Assembly (NCBI GenBank): GCA_016432265.1
Contig: CP066681.1
Coordinates: 770,342-834,341, forward strand
Source of the DNA: Micavibrio aeruginosavorus
GTDB lineage: Bacteria > Pseudomonadota > Alphaproteobacteria > Micavibrionales > Micavibrionaceae
DNA length: 64,000 bases
Direction of reading: 5' to 3'
Shown here: positions 8,642-17,279 of the stretch, in pieces
Position numbering within the stretch: position 1 is the stretch's first letter
Layout: every line of letters begins with the position of its first letter
Made by a program: the position numbers and the translations under genes
The notes under the pieces: generated by a model
What the model saw: the letters and a program-made list of their open reading frames with translations, nothing else
Databases searched by the model: none
Told to the model about the DNA's origin: nothing

Positions 8642-11600
8642 ATGGGCAACATTATTGGTCGAATTTATTCGAGGGCCAAAGCGCTAGGGCGTCACGCATT
8701 CCTTGTGACGCTCGGCGCCTTTGTCCTCGTCAGCGCCGGGACTGCGCTCCATACGCCGCAGGTGTATGCGCAGGATCAGGACATTCAGGATCTTGTCCTC
8801 GAAGTGAGGATGGGGCAGGCGATTATTACCTACGGCGCCGTGGTTTTTGAAACCAACCAGCGCTACTACCTGCCGCTGGTCGATCTGGCCGAGAATTTCG
8901 AATTCGTTATCACCGACTCCGATATCAGCCGCGGCTATGTCGAAGGCTGGTACATCAGCGAAGACAACACGTTCTCGGTCGACCGCCAGAACATGGAAGC
9001 CTTCCACAACGGTGAGCGCATCGAGCTCTCCGAGATCAACTTTGTCGACGACCCCTTCGGCGAGGGCACCGATGTCTACATGCAAATGGAAATCTTCAGC
9101 CAGATCTGGCCGGAGATATCTTTCGACGTCGACTTGCCGACCTTGACGCTGAAGGCGGAATCCGAAGCCACCTTCCCGTTCATGGAGCGCAAGGAGCGCG
9201 GCGCGCGGCAGAAGATGCTGGAGGCGCAGCGCGCGGCGCGCGCCGTGGTTCCACCGGACTTGCCGTATCTCAACAACCCTTACGGCCTGATCGGCAAGCC
9301 GGTCGTCGATATCGAAACGTCCGCCAACTGGAAGCATTACGACCGCCAGATGACGGCGCAGACCAGTATCAACGGCGTGCAGGATCTGGCTTTCATGACG
9401 GCGGAATACGGCCTGACCTTAACTCGCGACGAAGAGGGTTTTGTGCCGCCGGAGTCGATGCGCCTGAAGCTCTCTCGCTCCTCGACGCCGGGAGAGCCGT
9501 TGCCGTTCGGCGTCGAAAAGGTCGAGTTGGGGGATACGCGCCTGACTTATCGCGAACTGGTGGCGAACGGTTCCGGCGGGCGCGGGTTTTATTTCACCAC
9601 CAGCAAGCGCGACGCCAATCGCGAATTCGACGTCATCACCGTCGAGGGCACCGGCCCGCCGGGGTGGGAAGTCGAACTGTATCGTAACAATGAACTGATC
9701 GATTTCGGCTTCGTCGACACTGTCGGCGAATACCGCTTTGAAGACGTCGCCACGCAATACGGCAACAACCGCATCCGCGTCGTGCTTTACGGCCCGCAGG
9801 GGCAGATCCGCGAGGACGTGAAGGATTATAACTTCGCCGGCAGCATGCTGCGCCCGGGCGAAGGCGCCGTGACCGGGGGCATGGTCGACGCCGACCGCGA
9901 TTTCGTGCCGCTGGTCAAGGATGAACCGCGTTCAACCCCGCGCGGCGTTGCAAAATCGCTGGCCGGGGCTTTTGGCCTGACGCGGAATATAACCCTGTTC
10001 TCGGGTTATAACGAACTGCCGGTCAATCAGGGCAGCGAGATCAACGAGATGAAAAAATACGGCAGCGTCGGCGCGACGTTCTCGACCGGCGGAGGATTCG
10101 GTCAGGTCGAGGCCTATCGCGGCATGGGTAACGGCCATGCGCTGGATCTGCGCTTCCTGACTGAAGTTCTGGGTTTGCGCCTCAATATGGCGGCGGCCTT
10201 CTATAACAATTTTGAAAGCCCGAGCGCGGGTTACGGCGACAACGCCAAGAAACAGGAGCTGGAATTGACCGCGGCGCGGACGGTCAGGCTGCCCTTCGGT
10301 TCGCTTGGCCTGCAATTCGACGCCAACCGCATCTACCGCAATAACGGCAATGCCGAGTTGTCGTTTGGCACCCGCCAGACGATCGGTCGCTCCGGCATCC
10401 AGTTGACGCACCAGACCGACACGCGCGTTCTTAACAACAAGCACCAGAACACTTCGGGCAGTCTGACCGCGAACGCGCGCATGCGCAACTGGCGTTTGCG
10501 CGGCGGTCTTTCCTACGCTTATTTCCCACAAGCGCATGTCACCAACGGCAACGTCGAACTGCGTTACCAGACGCGCGACAATTTTACGGCGGCTGTTTCG
10601 ATGCAGAACGATTTCGTGCAGGATCTGATCGGCAGCGGCTTCCAGATCGGTTACGACTTCAAGCGCTTCCTCGGCAGTTTTGACGCCAACTGGATGGAGC
10701 AGCGCGGCTGGGAGATGATGCTGCGCGCCAGCACGTCGCTCGGGCCATATGGCGCGGGCGGCGGTTACGACATGGTCAGCGAAAGCCAGCGCAATCAGGC
10801 GCCGATCGAAGCGCATACCTTCCTTGACAACGACGCCAGCGGAGATTTCAGCGAAGGCGACGAGCCGCTGGCCGGGGCACGCCTTAATTTCGGCGGCCGT
10901 GTAAGCGAAGAGGAATCCGATGAGTCCGGGCGCCTGATAGCGCGCGCGGGCGCGGTCACAGGCCTAACCAATGTCGCGCTGGATACGTCTTCGCTCGATG
11001 ACCCTTATTACGCCCCGGCGGTTCCCGGGTATAGCATGTCGCTGCGTCCGGGTTCTATGCCTGCCGTCTCTTTCCCGGTGATTGAAACAGGCGCTATCGA
11101 CGGCACTATCTCAAGCGCCGACGACGGCGAACCAGTGCAGGGTATCCGCCTGCAACTGGTCAATGACAAAAATGAAATCGTCGCCATTACCGAAGCCGCC
11201 TATGACGGCTTTTATACCTTCGAATTTGTCAAGCCCGGCACCTACATAGTCCGGGTCGATCCGTCTTACAAAGTTAACGTCCCACCGGAGACCGTAACGG
11301 TCGTTTCCGATGATCTTTTCGCCTCTGGCGTAGATCTTCAACTGCTGGAGCAGGTTCAGGAAACGGATGGGGTGGCTGCAGGCGAAGATCCTGACGCCGA
11401 TGCCGATCTGGAGTCCTTCGAACAAGAGTTCGAAGAGGCGCTGGAAGAGGAATCGGCGGAGGGATTGACGACTGTGGAACCCCAAAGCGGCGCGGAGAGT
11501 GGTAGAGTAGCCCAACCCTACCATGAAACGCAAAACGGGACGCGAGAGCCTGCTCCGCATTCCTCTGATGGCACAATGTCCGCCATCGTACACCGCGTAA

Positions 11601-11929
11601 GGATCGGAGAGCACCCAGACAGGCTCAGGCTTGTCATGGAGCTCTCCGGTCCGGTGCGCTATACGGTACAAGAGGGGGATGATCCCGGTGAAATGGTGAT
11701 TGATCTGCCGGATGTCGCCTGGGATGCGCTCACTGTCTGGCGGGTTGAAAGCAGCCCGGTCATCCAGTCGTTTTCCGCAGAAGCTTTGGTCGGCGCGAAT
11801 GCTGCGATTGAAGGCACGCGCATTCGCCTGCGCGGCGTCGATCCGGTCGCAGGAGGCCAATCAGGGCTGCTGCCGCCGGACGAAAAATCCGGGCATCGTT
11901 TGTTTGTCGATTTCAGAAAAGCTGAGTAA
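8642..11929 (+). CDS. Usher-like outer-membrane protein with C-terminal AMIN domain
   Basis: A 1095-residue protein. Signal peptide to about residue 44 (QVYAQ). Residues about 45-150 form a small N-terminal domain with YYLPLVDLAENFEFVI. Residues about 215-700 are rich in alternating aromatic/polar strands, a likely beta barrel, and include the usher-type stretch VELYRNNELIDFGFVDTVG followed by YRFEDV. Residues about 725-920 hold Cna-B/carboxypeptidase-regulatory-like domains (FLDNDASGDFSEGDEPLAGA; GAIDGTISSADDGEPVQGI). An acidic linker (EEFEEALEEESAEG region) leads to residues about 983-1095, which match the AMIN fold (VHRVRIGEHPDRLRLVMELS to HRLFVDF). AMIN domains are known from AmiC and PilQ, where they bind peptidoglycan. 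I infer an usher that secretes the DUF4402 subunits and is also tethered to the cell wall. The fusion is the odd point. Confidence 0.7.
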   Translation: MGNIIGRIYSRAKALGRHAFLVTLGAFVLVSAGTALHTPQVYAQDQDIQDLVLEVRMGQAIITYGAVVFETNQRYYLPLVDLAENFEFVITDSDISRGYVEGWYISEDNTFSVDRQNMEAFHNGERIELSEINFVDDPFGEGTDVYMQMEIFSQIWPEISFDVDLPTLTLKAESEATFPFMERKERGARQKMLEAQRAARAVVPPDLPYLNNPYGLIGKPVVDIETSANWKHYDRQMTAQTSINGVQDLAFMTAEYGLTLTRDEEGFVPPESMRLKLSRSSTPGEPLPFGVEKVELGDTRLTYRELVANGSGGRGFYFTTSKRDANREFDVITVEGTGPPGWEVELYRNNELIDFGFVDTVGEYRFEDVATQYGNNRIRVVLYGPQGQIREDVKDYNFAGSMLRPGEGAVTGGMVDADRDFVPLVKDEPRSTPRGVAKSLAGAFGLTRNITLFSGYNELPVNQGSEINEMKKYGSVGATFSTGGGFGQVEAYRGMGNGHALDLRFLTEVLGLRLNMAAAFYNNFESPSAGYGDNAKKQELELTAARTVRLPFGSLGLQFDANRIYRNNGNAELSFGTRQTIGRSGIQLTHQTDTRVLNNKHQNTSGSLTANARMRNWRLRGGLSYAYFPQAHVTNGNVELRYQTRDNFTAAVSMQNDFVQDLIGSGFQIGYDFKRFLGSFDANWMEQRGWEMMLRASTSLGPYGAGGGYDMVSESQRNQAPIEAHTFLDNDASGDFSEGDEPLAGARLNFGGRVSEEESDESGRLIARAGAVTGLTNVALDTSSLDDPYYAPAVPGYSMSLRPGSMPAVSFPVIETGAIDGTISSADDGEPVQGIRLQLVNDKNEIVAITEAAYDGFYTFEFVKPGTYIVRVDPSYKVNVPPETVTVVSDDLFASGVDLQLLEQVQETDGVAAGEDPDADADLESFEQEFEEALEEESAEGLTTVEPQSGAESGRVAQPYHETQNGTREPAPHSSDGTMSAIVHRVRIGEHPDRLRLVMELSGPVRYTVQEGDDPGEMVIDLPDVAWDALTVWRVESSPVIQSFSAEALVGANAAIEGTRIRLRGVDPVAGGQSGLLPPDEKSGHRLFVDFRKAE

Positions 11930-11936
11930 GGCCTGA

Positions 11937-12191
11937 TTATTTCAACGCATCGTTCAGCGCGTTATGGGTGCCGTCGCAAAACGGCTTGTTACCCGTATGT
12001 TTGCAGCGGCACAGCCACGCCATGCCGTCTTCCTGTGCTTCGAAAACGTGAGGTTCGAACGCCGTGCCCTTATGTGAACTGTCGCAGAAAGGCTGCTTTT
12101 GCGATTTGCCGCAGGTGCAAAACCAGTATTTTTTGCCCTTCTTGAGTTCGACTTCGATCGGAGATGTGGCGGCAATCGTCGGTTTTGTCAT
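11937..12191 (-). CDS. CDGSH iron-sulfur domain protein
   Basis: An 84-residue cytoplasmic protein with two CDGSH-type motifs: CTCGKSQKQPFCDSSH at about residues 25-40 and CRCKHTGNKPFCDGTH at about 61-76. Each three-Cys/one-His set is known to hold one 2Fe-2S cluster, so this is a tandem, two-cluster protein of the MitoNEET-related bacterial type. These proteins act in electron transfer or iron/redox handling; the partner is unknown. It lies 7 bases from the convergent usher gene and downstream of hsp20 on the same strand. Confidence 0.9.
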   Translation of the reverse strand: MTKPTIAATSPIEVELKKGKKYWFCTCGKSQKQPFCDSSHKGTAFEPHVFEAQEDGMAWLCRCKHTGNKPFCDGTHNALNDALK

Positions 12192-12228
12192 GGTCTTCCT
12201 GCGTGGTTTTTTAAACGGGCAGACTATA

Positions 12229-12271
12229 AAAGAAATCCCGGCTCCGGGGAAGGGTGTCCCAAAGAGCCGGG
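12229..12271 (-). terminator. Probable terminator after hsp20
   Basis: On the minus strand CCCGGCTC and GAGCCGGG (plus-strand 12264-12271 and 12237-12244) form an 8-bp stem with a 19-base loop, followed by ATTTCTTTTATA. The large loop lowers confidence. Confidence 0.45.
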
Positions 12272-12336
12272 AAGTCGGGGGCTTTCCCTGTGATGCGCGT
12301 CAGGGAAAGGGGATAAAGCCGGCCACGGCTGTGCGA

Positions 12337-12813
12337 TCAGCGGATTTCAATTCTCTTTTCGGTTTTCTCCGGCTTGGCCAGTTTTTTGATCAAGACCGAG
12401 AGCACGCCGTTTTTCATTGTGGCCTCAATCGCGCTTTCATCAACATCAGAAGGCAACTGCAGACTGCGGCTGAACCGGCCATAGCTGCGCTCCACGCGGT
12501 GGAAGGCTCTGCCTTCCTCTTCGGTTTCCTGTTGTTTTTCGCCGGAAACCGTGAGGATACCTTCGTTCAGCGTCAAGGACACGTCTTTCTGCTCAAGGCC
12601 CGGCAGATCGGCGGTCACCGTATAGTCCTTGTCCGTCTCGCTGATATTGATCTTAACGGCAATATCCGTCAGAGAACCGACGGGGATATGCACGTTTGTC
12701 AGCGCGTTCCTGAAAAAATTATCAAAAACCCGATCCATGTCATCCAGCGATCCCCAGCGCGAAAGCGATGCGGAACGATGCGGAAGGGGTACGAGGTTGC
12801 GAAGAGTTGTCAT
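12337..12813 (-). CDS. Hsp20-family small heat-shock protein
   Basis: A 158-residue protein with an alpha-crystallin domain at about residues 48-145 (VKINISETDKDYTVTADLPG, LTLNEGILTVSGEK, the A-x-x-x-n-GVL motif as ATMKNGVLSVLIKK). Small heat-shock proteins form oligomers that hold unfolding proteins in a refoldable state in the cytoplasm. AAGGAG lies about 9 bases before the ATG. A possible RpoH-type promoter is upstream. The length and motifs fit the IbpA/HspC class. Confidence 0.93.
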   Translation of the reverse strand: MTTLRNLVPLPHRSASLSRWGSLDDMDRVFDNFFRNALTNVHIPVGSLTDIAVKINISETDKDYTVTADLPGLEQKDVSLTLNEGILTVSGEKQQETEEEGRAFHRVERSYGRFSRSLQLPSDVDESAIEATMKNGVLSVLIKKLAKPEKTEKRIEIR

Positions 12814-12900
12814 GGTTTTTCTCCTTTATCCATCTGTGAAACATGACTGGAACGGGATCGTGCGGGCCCCCGGCTGGGCGGCCCCTGATCCTTGTAAACT

Positions 12901-12929
12901 GATTTAGGTGCCCGGCGGCGAAAATCAAG
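12901..12929 (-). promoter_or_regulatory. Possible heat-shock promoter for hsp20
   Basis: Read on the minus strand, CTTGAT is followed 17 bases later by TAAATC, preceded by ACC. This resembles the alphaproteobacterial RpoH consensus (CTTG ... CCCATnT) only loosely. It would give a 5' leader of about 90 bases. Confidence 0.3.
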
Positions 12930-12996
12930 CGTATTAACCATTTGAATTGGCAATGTTTATCTGTAAAATTAGGTCGAATCCTAAGGATATTTTTTT

Positions 12997-14910
12997 ATGT
13001 GCGGTATCGCCGGTTTTATTGATGTGAAAAAGACGCGTGACGTGGATAGTCTGCGCGCGCATCTCAAAGTCATGACGGATAGTTTGCGACATCGCGGCCC
13101 CGACGGCGACGGGTCATGGGTGCAGGATCACGTGGCACTGGGTCATAGAAGGCTGGCTATCGTCGATTTGAGCGATAGCGGCCGCCAGCCGATGGTTTCA
13201 TCGTCGGGCCGTTATGTGATTATTTTCAACGGCGAGATTTATAATTTTCAGGACATCCGGGCGGAACTGGAATCGCGGGGCGTGCGTTTCAAAGGTGCAT
13301 CCGACACCGAAGTGATGTTGGAATCCTTCGAGGTCTGGGGTGTTGAAGAATCGCTGCGGCGCTTTGCCGGGATGTTCGCTTGCGCGCTTTATGATTTAAA
13401 AGACCGCGTTTTACATCTGTTTCGCGACCGTCTGGGCAAGAAGCCGCTTTATTTCGGCTATGCCGGCGATGATTTCGCATTTGCTTCAGAGTTAAAGTCG
13501 TTTTTCGCCCTGCCGGGGTTTGCAGCCGTGGAAGAAGAACAGGCGCGCCACCTCTTTATCCGTCACAATTTCATCCCTGCGCCATGGTCGATATATAAAG
13601 GCGTCTTCAAACTGCCGCAGGCGCATAGTTTGTGTTTGCATCTCGACGATCTGGCGGCAACGCGCAATGCGGCTGATTTCCTGAGGCGGGCGGTACCCTA
13701 TTGGGACAGGCAGGGCCTTTCATCGCAGCCCGTCGCGATGAAGACGGAAAAGGAAACGCTGGAGGAGCTTGACGCCTTGTTGCAACTGGCCACGTGCCAG
13801 CGCATGATCGCCGATGTGCCGCTGGGGGCGTTTTTATCCGGCGGGATCGATTCATCGTTGACCGTGGCGCTGATGCAAAAACAATCCCCCCGGCCTGTAA
13901 AAACTTTCAGTATCGGTTTCAGCGAAGCCAGCCACAATGAATCGGAATACGCCCGCGCGGTCGCCAGGCATCTGGGCACCGATCATACGGAATTCACCGT
14001 CACGCCGGAGGAAGCGCGCTCTGTCATTCCGCATTTGCCGGACATATACGACGAACCCTTTGCCGACGCCTCGCAGATCCCGACATGGCATGTCTGCCGT
14101 CTGGCGCGGCAGCAAGTCACGGTCGCCTTGAGCGGCGACGGCGGCGACGAAGGCTTTGGCGGTTACAACCGTTATCTGTTGGCGCGTTATGTGTTTCCGG
14201 CGTTTTCGGTCGTGCCGCTTGCATTGCGGCAATCGTTGGAGCGCTGGCAAACCCTCACCGGGCATCAAAACGCGCGCCGCTTGCTCGAGGTTTGCGGCGC
14301 CGCTGATCCTTCCGATTTCTACCGCCGGATTTTTTCATACTGGCAGGATACATCGCTCGTGTTGCAGCAGGGCGCAGCCCCCGATATCGCGCTGCCCGAT
14401 TATCAGGGCAGCATCGTCCGGCACATGATGATGGCGGATACAGCTTTTTATTTGCCGGATGATATTCTGGTGAAGGTCGATCGCGCCAGCATGGCGGTGT
14501 CGCTGGAGACTCGCGCGCCGTTGCTGGATCATCGCGTGCTGGAGTTCGCGTGGACGCTGCCCGATCACATGCGGATAAAAAACGGCAAGGGCAAGTGGAT
14601 CTTGCGCCGGTTGCTGGCGCGTTACGTGCCGGATGAACTTTTCGAGCGCCCCAAGCGCGGCTTCGGCGTGCCGCTCGGGGCATGGCTGCGCGGCCCGCTC
14701 GCGCCATGGATGCAGGACTTGCTCGGCTATGAACCCTTGCGCCAGCAAGGATTGTTCCGGCCCGCCATCGTGCAGACCATGGTATCGCAGCATCTGGCCG
14801 GCAGCCATGACTGGAGCTACCGCCTGTGGGGGCTGCTGATGTACCAGTCGTGGCACCGGCGCTGGATGGTCAAGCCGGACGTTTCACATAAAATTGCAAG
14901 AACCGGGTAA
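12997..14910 (+). CDS. asnB: Asparagine synthase (glutamine-hydrolysing)
   Basis: A 637-residue enzyme that uses ATP and glutamine to amidate aspartate. The N-terminal class II glutaminase domain begins with the catalytic cysteine (MCGIAGF) and includes RHRGPDG-type residues (LRHRGPDGDGSW) and FNGEIYN. The synthetase domain carries the PP-loop SGGIDSSL at about residue 282 and LSGDGGDE at about 380. AGGAT precedes the ATG by 8 bases. This longer form is often found in polysaccharide clusters, where it may amidate a sugar acid instead of aspartate. Here it lies 2.4 kb before a GDP-fucose cassette, so either role is possible. Confidence 0.9.
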   Translation: MCGIAGFIDVKKTRDVDSLRAHLKVMTDSLRHRGPDGDGSWVQDHVALGHRRLAIVDLSDSGRQPMVSSSGRYVIIFNGEIYNFQDIRAELESRGVRFKGASDTEVMLESFEVWGVEESLRRFAGMFACALYDLKDRVLHLFRDRLGKKPLYFGYAGDDFAFASELKSFFALPGFAAVEEEQARHLFIRHNFIPAPWSIYKGVFKLPQAHSLCLHLDDLAATRNAADFLRRAVPYWDRQGLSSQPVAMKTEKETLEELDALLQLATCQRMIADVPLGAFLSGGIDSSLTVALMQKQSPRPVKTFSIGFSEASHNESEYARAVARHLGTDHTEFTVTPEEARSVIPHLPDIYDEPFADASQIPTWHVCRLARQQVTVALSGDGGDEGFGGYNRYLLARYVFPAFSVVPLALRQSLERWQTLTGHQNARRLLEVCGAADPSDFYRRIFSYWQDTSLVLQQGAAPDIALPDYQGSIVRHMMMADTAFYLPDDILVKVDRASMAVSLETRAPLLDHRVLEFAWTLPDHMRIKNGKGKWILRRLLARYVPDELFERPKRGFGVPLGAWLRGPLAPWMQDLLGYEPLRQQGLFRPAIVQTMVSQHLAGSHDWSYRLWGLLMYQSWHRRWMVKPDVSHKIARTG

Positions 14911-14984
14911 AATCCGGACTGACAACTGCGGGCTGTCAGGCTAGACTTGGCGGCGCATCCATAAAAGAGGAGTGAAAAATCATC

Positions 14985-15332
14985 ATGAGCGATCAGGATA
15001 ATAAACCGGCTGAGCCGGCGTTATTCAGCGTCAACACGCTGAAGGCCGAAGCCGAAAAGCGTATCCGCGCCCTGTGGGCGGGCGAGGTGGCGTTATTTAA
15101 TGCTTTCTGGGTTTACGGTTTTGCTGTTGTCGCCGGATTGTCGATCATCGCTTCGCCCTTCGATCTGCTCGGCAGCTTGATTCATCTGGTGGCGCTGGGC
15201 TGGTCTTTGTTCATGATCAAGCCGATCTGGCTCGCGGCGGATAAATACCAGGGGCCGCAGCATTGGGCGGTTGCCGCCAAGATCGCGGTCGTGCTCGGCG
15301 GCCTGAGCACGCTGGCTTCGTTATTGGGTTAA
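14985..15332 (+). CDS. Small membrane protein, 115 aa
   Basis: I do not recognise the family. After a polar N-terminus come three hydrophobic segments at about residues 40-60 (FWVYGFAVVAGLSIIAS), 63-80 (LIHLVALGWSLFMIKPIWL) and 97-114, so it is an inner-membrane protein. The end LAADKYQGPQHWAVAAKIAV resembles small proteins of unknown function in other proteobacteria. AGAGGAG precedes the ATG. It is followed by a convergent CBS-domain gene. Confidence 0.7.
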   Translation: MSDQDNKPAEPALFSVNTLKAEAEKRIRALWAGEVALFNAFWVYGFAVVAGLSIIASPFDLLGSLIHLVALGWSLFMIKPIWLAADKYQGPQHWAVAAKIAVVLGGLSTLASLLG

Positions 15333-15346
15333 CGTCACGGCAATTT

Positions 15347-15736
15347 TTACGCGTGCTGCTTGCGGGCCGCCAGCAATTCCATGATTGAAAGGAAACCGGC
15401 GATTTCGCCATCTTCCTTCATCACAGGAATGTGGCGGATATTTTTGTCGGTCATCAGATCGATAACAGTCTCAATGTCGTCTCCTTCGTGAACCGCGATG
15501 ATCCTGGTCGTCATGTAATCGCAGATATAGGATGTTTTGGCGTTGTCGCCTTCAGCGGCAAAGGCCTTGACGATATCATGTTCGGAGAGGATGCCGATGC
15601 CGTGCCCCTCTCGGTCTGTGACCAGCAAGCAGGTCGAATGCGTCATGCTCATGACGTCGATCGCGTCCATGATCGAGGCGTCTTCATCGATTTCACGGCG
15701 GTCGGGAATGCGGGCAAGAACGTCGGCAATATTCAT
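15347..15736 (-). CDS. CBS-domain protein
   Basis: A 129-residue protein made of a pair of CBS domains: about residues 1-60 (TCLLVTDREGHGIGILSEHDIVKA) and 70-125 (DLMTDKNIRHIPVMKEDGEIAGFLS). Paired CBS domains form a Bateman module that binds adenine nucleotides and regulates partner enzymes or channels; here it stands alone. I chose ATG 15736 (MNIADVLARI) over an earlier start because the upstream residues are not CBS-like and have no homologous look. The partner is unknown. Confidence 0.85.
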   Translation of the reverse strand: MNIADVLARIPDRREIDEDASIMDAIDVMSMTHSTCLLVTDREGHGIGILSEHDIVKAFAAEGDNAKTSYICDYMTTRIIAVHEGDDIETVIDLMTDKNIRHIPVMKEDGEIAGFLSIMELLAARKQHA

Positions 15737-15825
15737 CGGTGGCTGTCTCTTCGGGGTGAGGAATGGCAGAGGGGATATGGTACAAAGGCCTTGATGCGAT
15801 ACAAGTGCCAAATTTTTTTCATAAT

Positions 15826-16161
15826 CTAAAAATGCTGGAATAATATTTTATGGGCGAAGTAGCCGGCGACCAGCAGGATCAGTCCTGCGCCGTAGAGCGC
15901 CCAGAAATTCCACATCAGCTTTTGTGCCAGCAAGAATGGCACGAAGAAAAGCAGCGACAGCGGCACGGCGGTAAAGATGCTTTGAGCGAAACGCGCGGTT
16001 TTGGCCGCGTCTTGATATTCCATGTAGGAAAAAGGCAGAACCAGCAGTGTCGCCAGCGGCAGCGCCATGATGAACCCGGCCAGTTCAGGCTTTTTGCCCG
16101 ACAACCACGAGGCGAAAGCGATGAGCGTGGCTGAAATAAAGAGCTTGAAAGCAAAAATCAT
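15826..16161 (-). CDS. Small four-span membrane protein
   Basis: A 111-residue protein with four hydrophobic segments (about 1-20, 28-47, 63-80 and 86-105) and GKKPELAGFIMALPLATLL between the first two. It resembles DUF3147-type membrane proteins in size and layout, but I am not certain of the family. It is convergent with nothing and divergent from the sterol-desaturase-family gene. Confidence 0.6.
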   Translation of the reverse strand: MIFAFKLFISATLIAFASWLSGKKPELAGFIMALPLATLLVLPFSYMEYQDAAKTARFAQSIFTAVPLSLLFFVPFLLAQKLMWNFWALYGAGLILLVAGYFAHKILFQHF

Positions 16162-16241
16162 AAAACGATCCGTTCTGTTTGGCCCGCAGAGGCCGGTATG
16201 CTATACGAGGGTATTCGTAGAGTTGTTCGAGGTGAATTGTA

Positions 16242-17186
16242 ATGAATCCTGCCCCCGCGCGCATCCGTTATCTGATGTCATGCCTGTCCTGGCCGGTTAT
16301 TTTCCTGACAGCCGTTATCATCACAGCTATCGGGTTTGGGGCGGGCGCTCCGGTTCTTGGGTTTAATATTGCCTACCTGATGCTGGCGCTCAGTCTTTAT
16401 ATCCTTGAACAGGTCATGCCGCATGAACGGGAATGGAATGAGGATGACGGCCAGACTTTCGCCAGTCTTGCGCACACCTTGACCAGCAAGGGTACCGTGC
16501 AGACATTGTTTATTTTCAGTGCGGCGCTGGGGTTGTCGTCATTTATTTCTCCGGCGGCAGAATCCGGATATGGCCTGTGGCCGCGCGACTGGCCGCTAAT
16601 CGCGCAGGTGGCGCTGGGACTGTCGGCCGCGGAACTCGGCTTGTACTGGGGGCATCGTTTGGCGCACGAATGGCCGGTTTTGTGGCGCTTTCACGCCATT
16701 CATCACAGTGTTGTGCGCCTGTGGATTTTGAATACGGGGCGTTTTCACTTCATCGACAGCCTGAAAAGCATACTGATGGCGATGGGGATTTTAATGGTTC
16801 TGGGCGCGCCGATGGAGGTTTTCCATTGGGTGGCGGCGATCACCGCCTTTATCGGCATGCTGACGCATTGCAATGTTGAAATGCGCTTCGGGCCGCTTTC
16901 CTATATCTTCAATACGCCGGGACTACATCGCTGGCACCATAGCCGCGACCTGCGTGAAGGCAACAAGAACTATGGCGAGAATCTGGTGTTATGGGATCTG
17001 CTCTTTGGCACGTTCTTTAATGAAAACCGCCGCCCGCCGGTGAATATCGGCATCGGCGAATATATGCCGCCGGGCTTTCTGCAGCAGTTAGTGTGGCCCT
17101 TTCAGGTCTGGTTCAGCCGGAGCCGGGCGCAGGGTGAAAACGTGAATTATGAGGCTCTGTCATCGCGAAATCAGGTTGCCGAATAG
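16242..17186 (+). CDS. Sterol desaturase/fatty-acid hydroxylase family protein
   Basis: A 314-residue integral membrane protein with the diiron histidine boxes of the superfamily: HRLAH at about residue 140, HAIHHS at about 155, and LHRWHHSRD at about 230, plus NYGENLVLWDLLFGTFF, a common signature. Hydrophobic segments at about 10-30, 35-50, 80-110 and 170-200 frame the active site. Members insert oxygen at C-H bonds of lipids or sterols using di-iron and O2. The actual lipid is not predictable; hopanoid, carotenoid or fatty acyl chains are options. GAGGTGA precedes the ATG. Confidence 0.85.
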   Translation: MNPAPARIRYLMSCLSWPVIFLTAVIITAIGFGAGAPVLGFNIAYLMLALSLYILEQVMPHEREWNEDDGQTFASLAHTLTSKGTVQTLFIFSAALGLSSFISPAAESGYGLWPRDWPLIAQVALGLSAAELGLYWGHRLAHEWPVLWRFHAIHHSVVRLWILNTGRFHFIDSLKSILMAMGILMVLGAPMEVFHWVAAITAFIGMLTHCNVEMRFGPLSYIFNTPGLHRWHHSRDLREGNKNYGENLVLWDLLFGTFFNENRRPPVNIGIGEYMPPGFLQQLVWPFQVWFSRSRAQGENVNYEALSSRNQVAE

Positions 17187-17279
17187 TCCTATTCTATTGA
17201 ATTCATTAAATAATCTTTTTGTTGCCAAGTTGTGTATCTTTATTGCATACCATTGAATGGTTGCAACAAAGGGCTTGCT

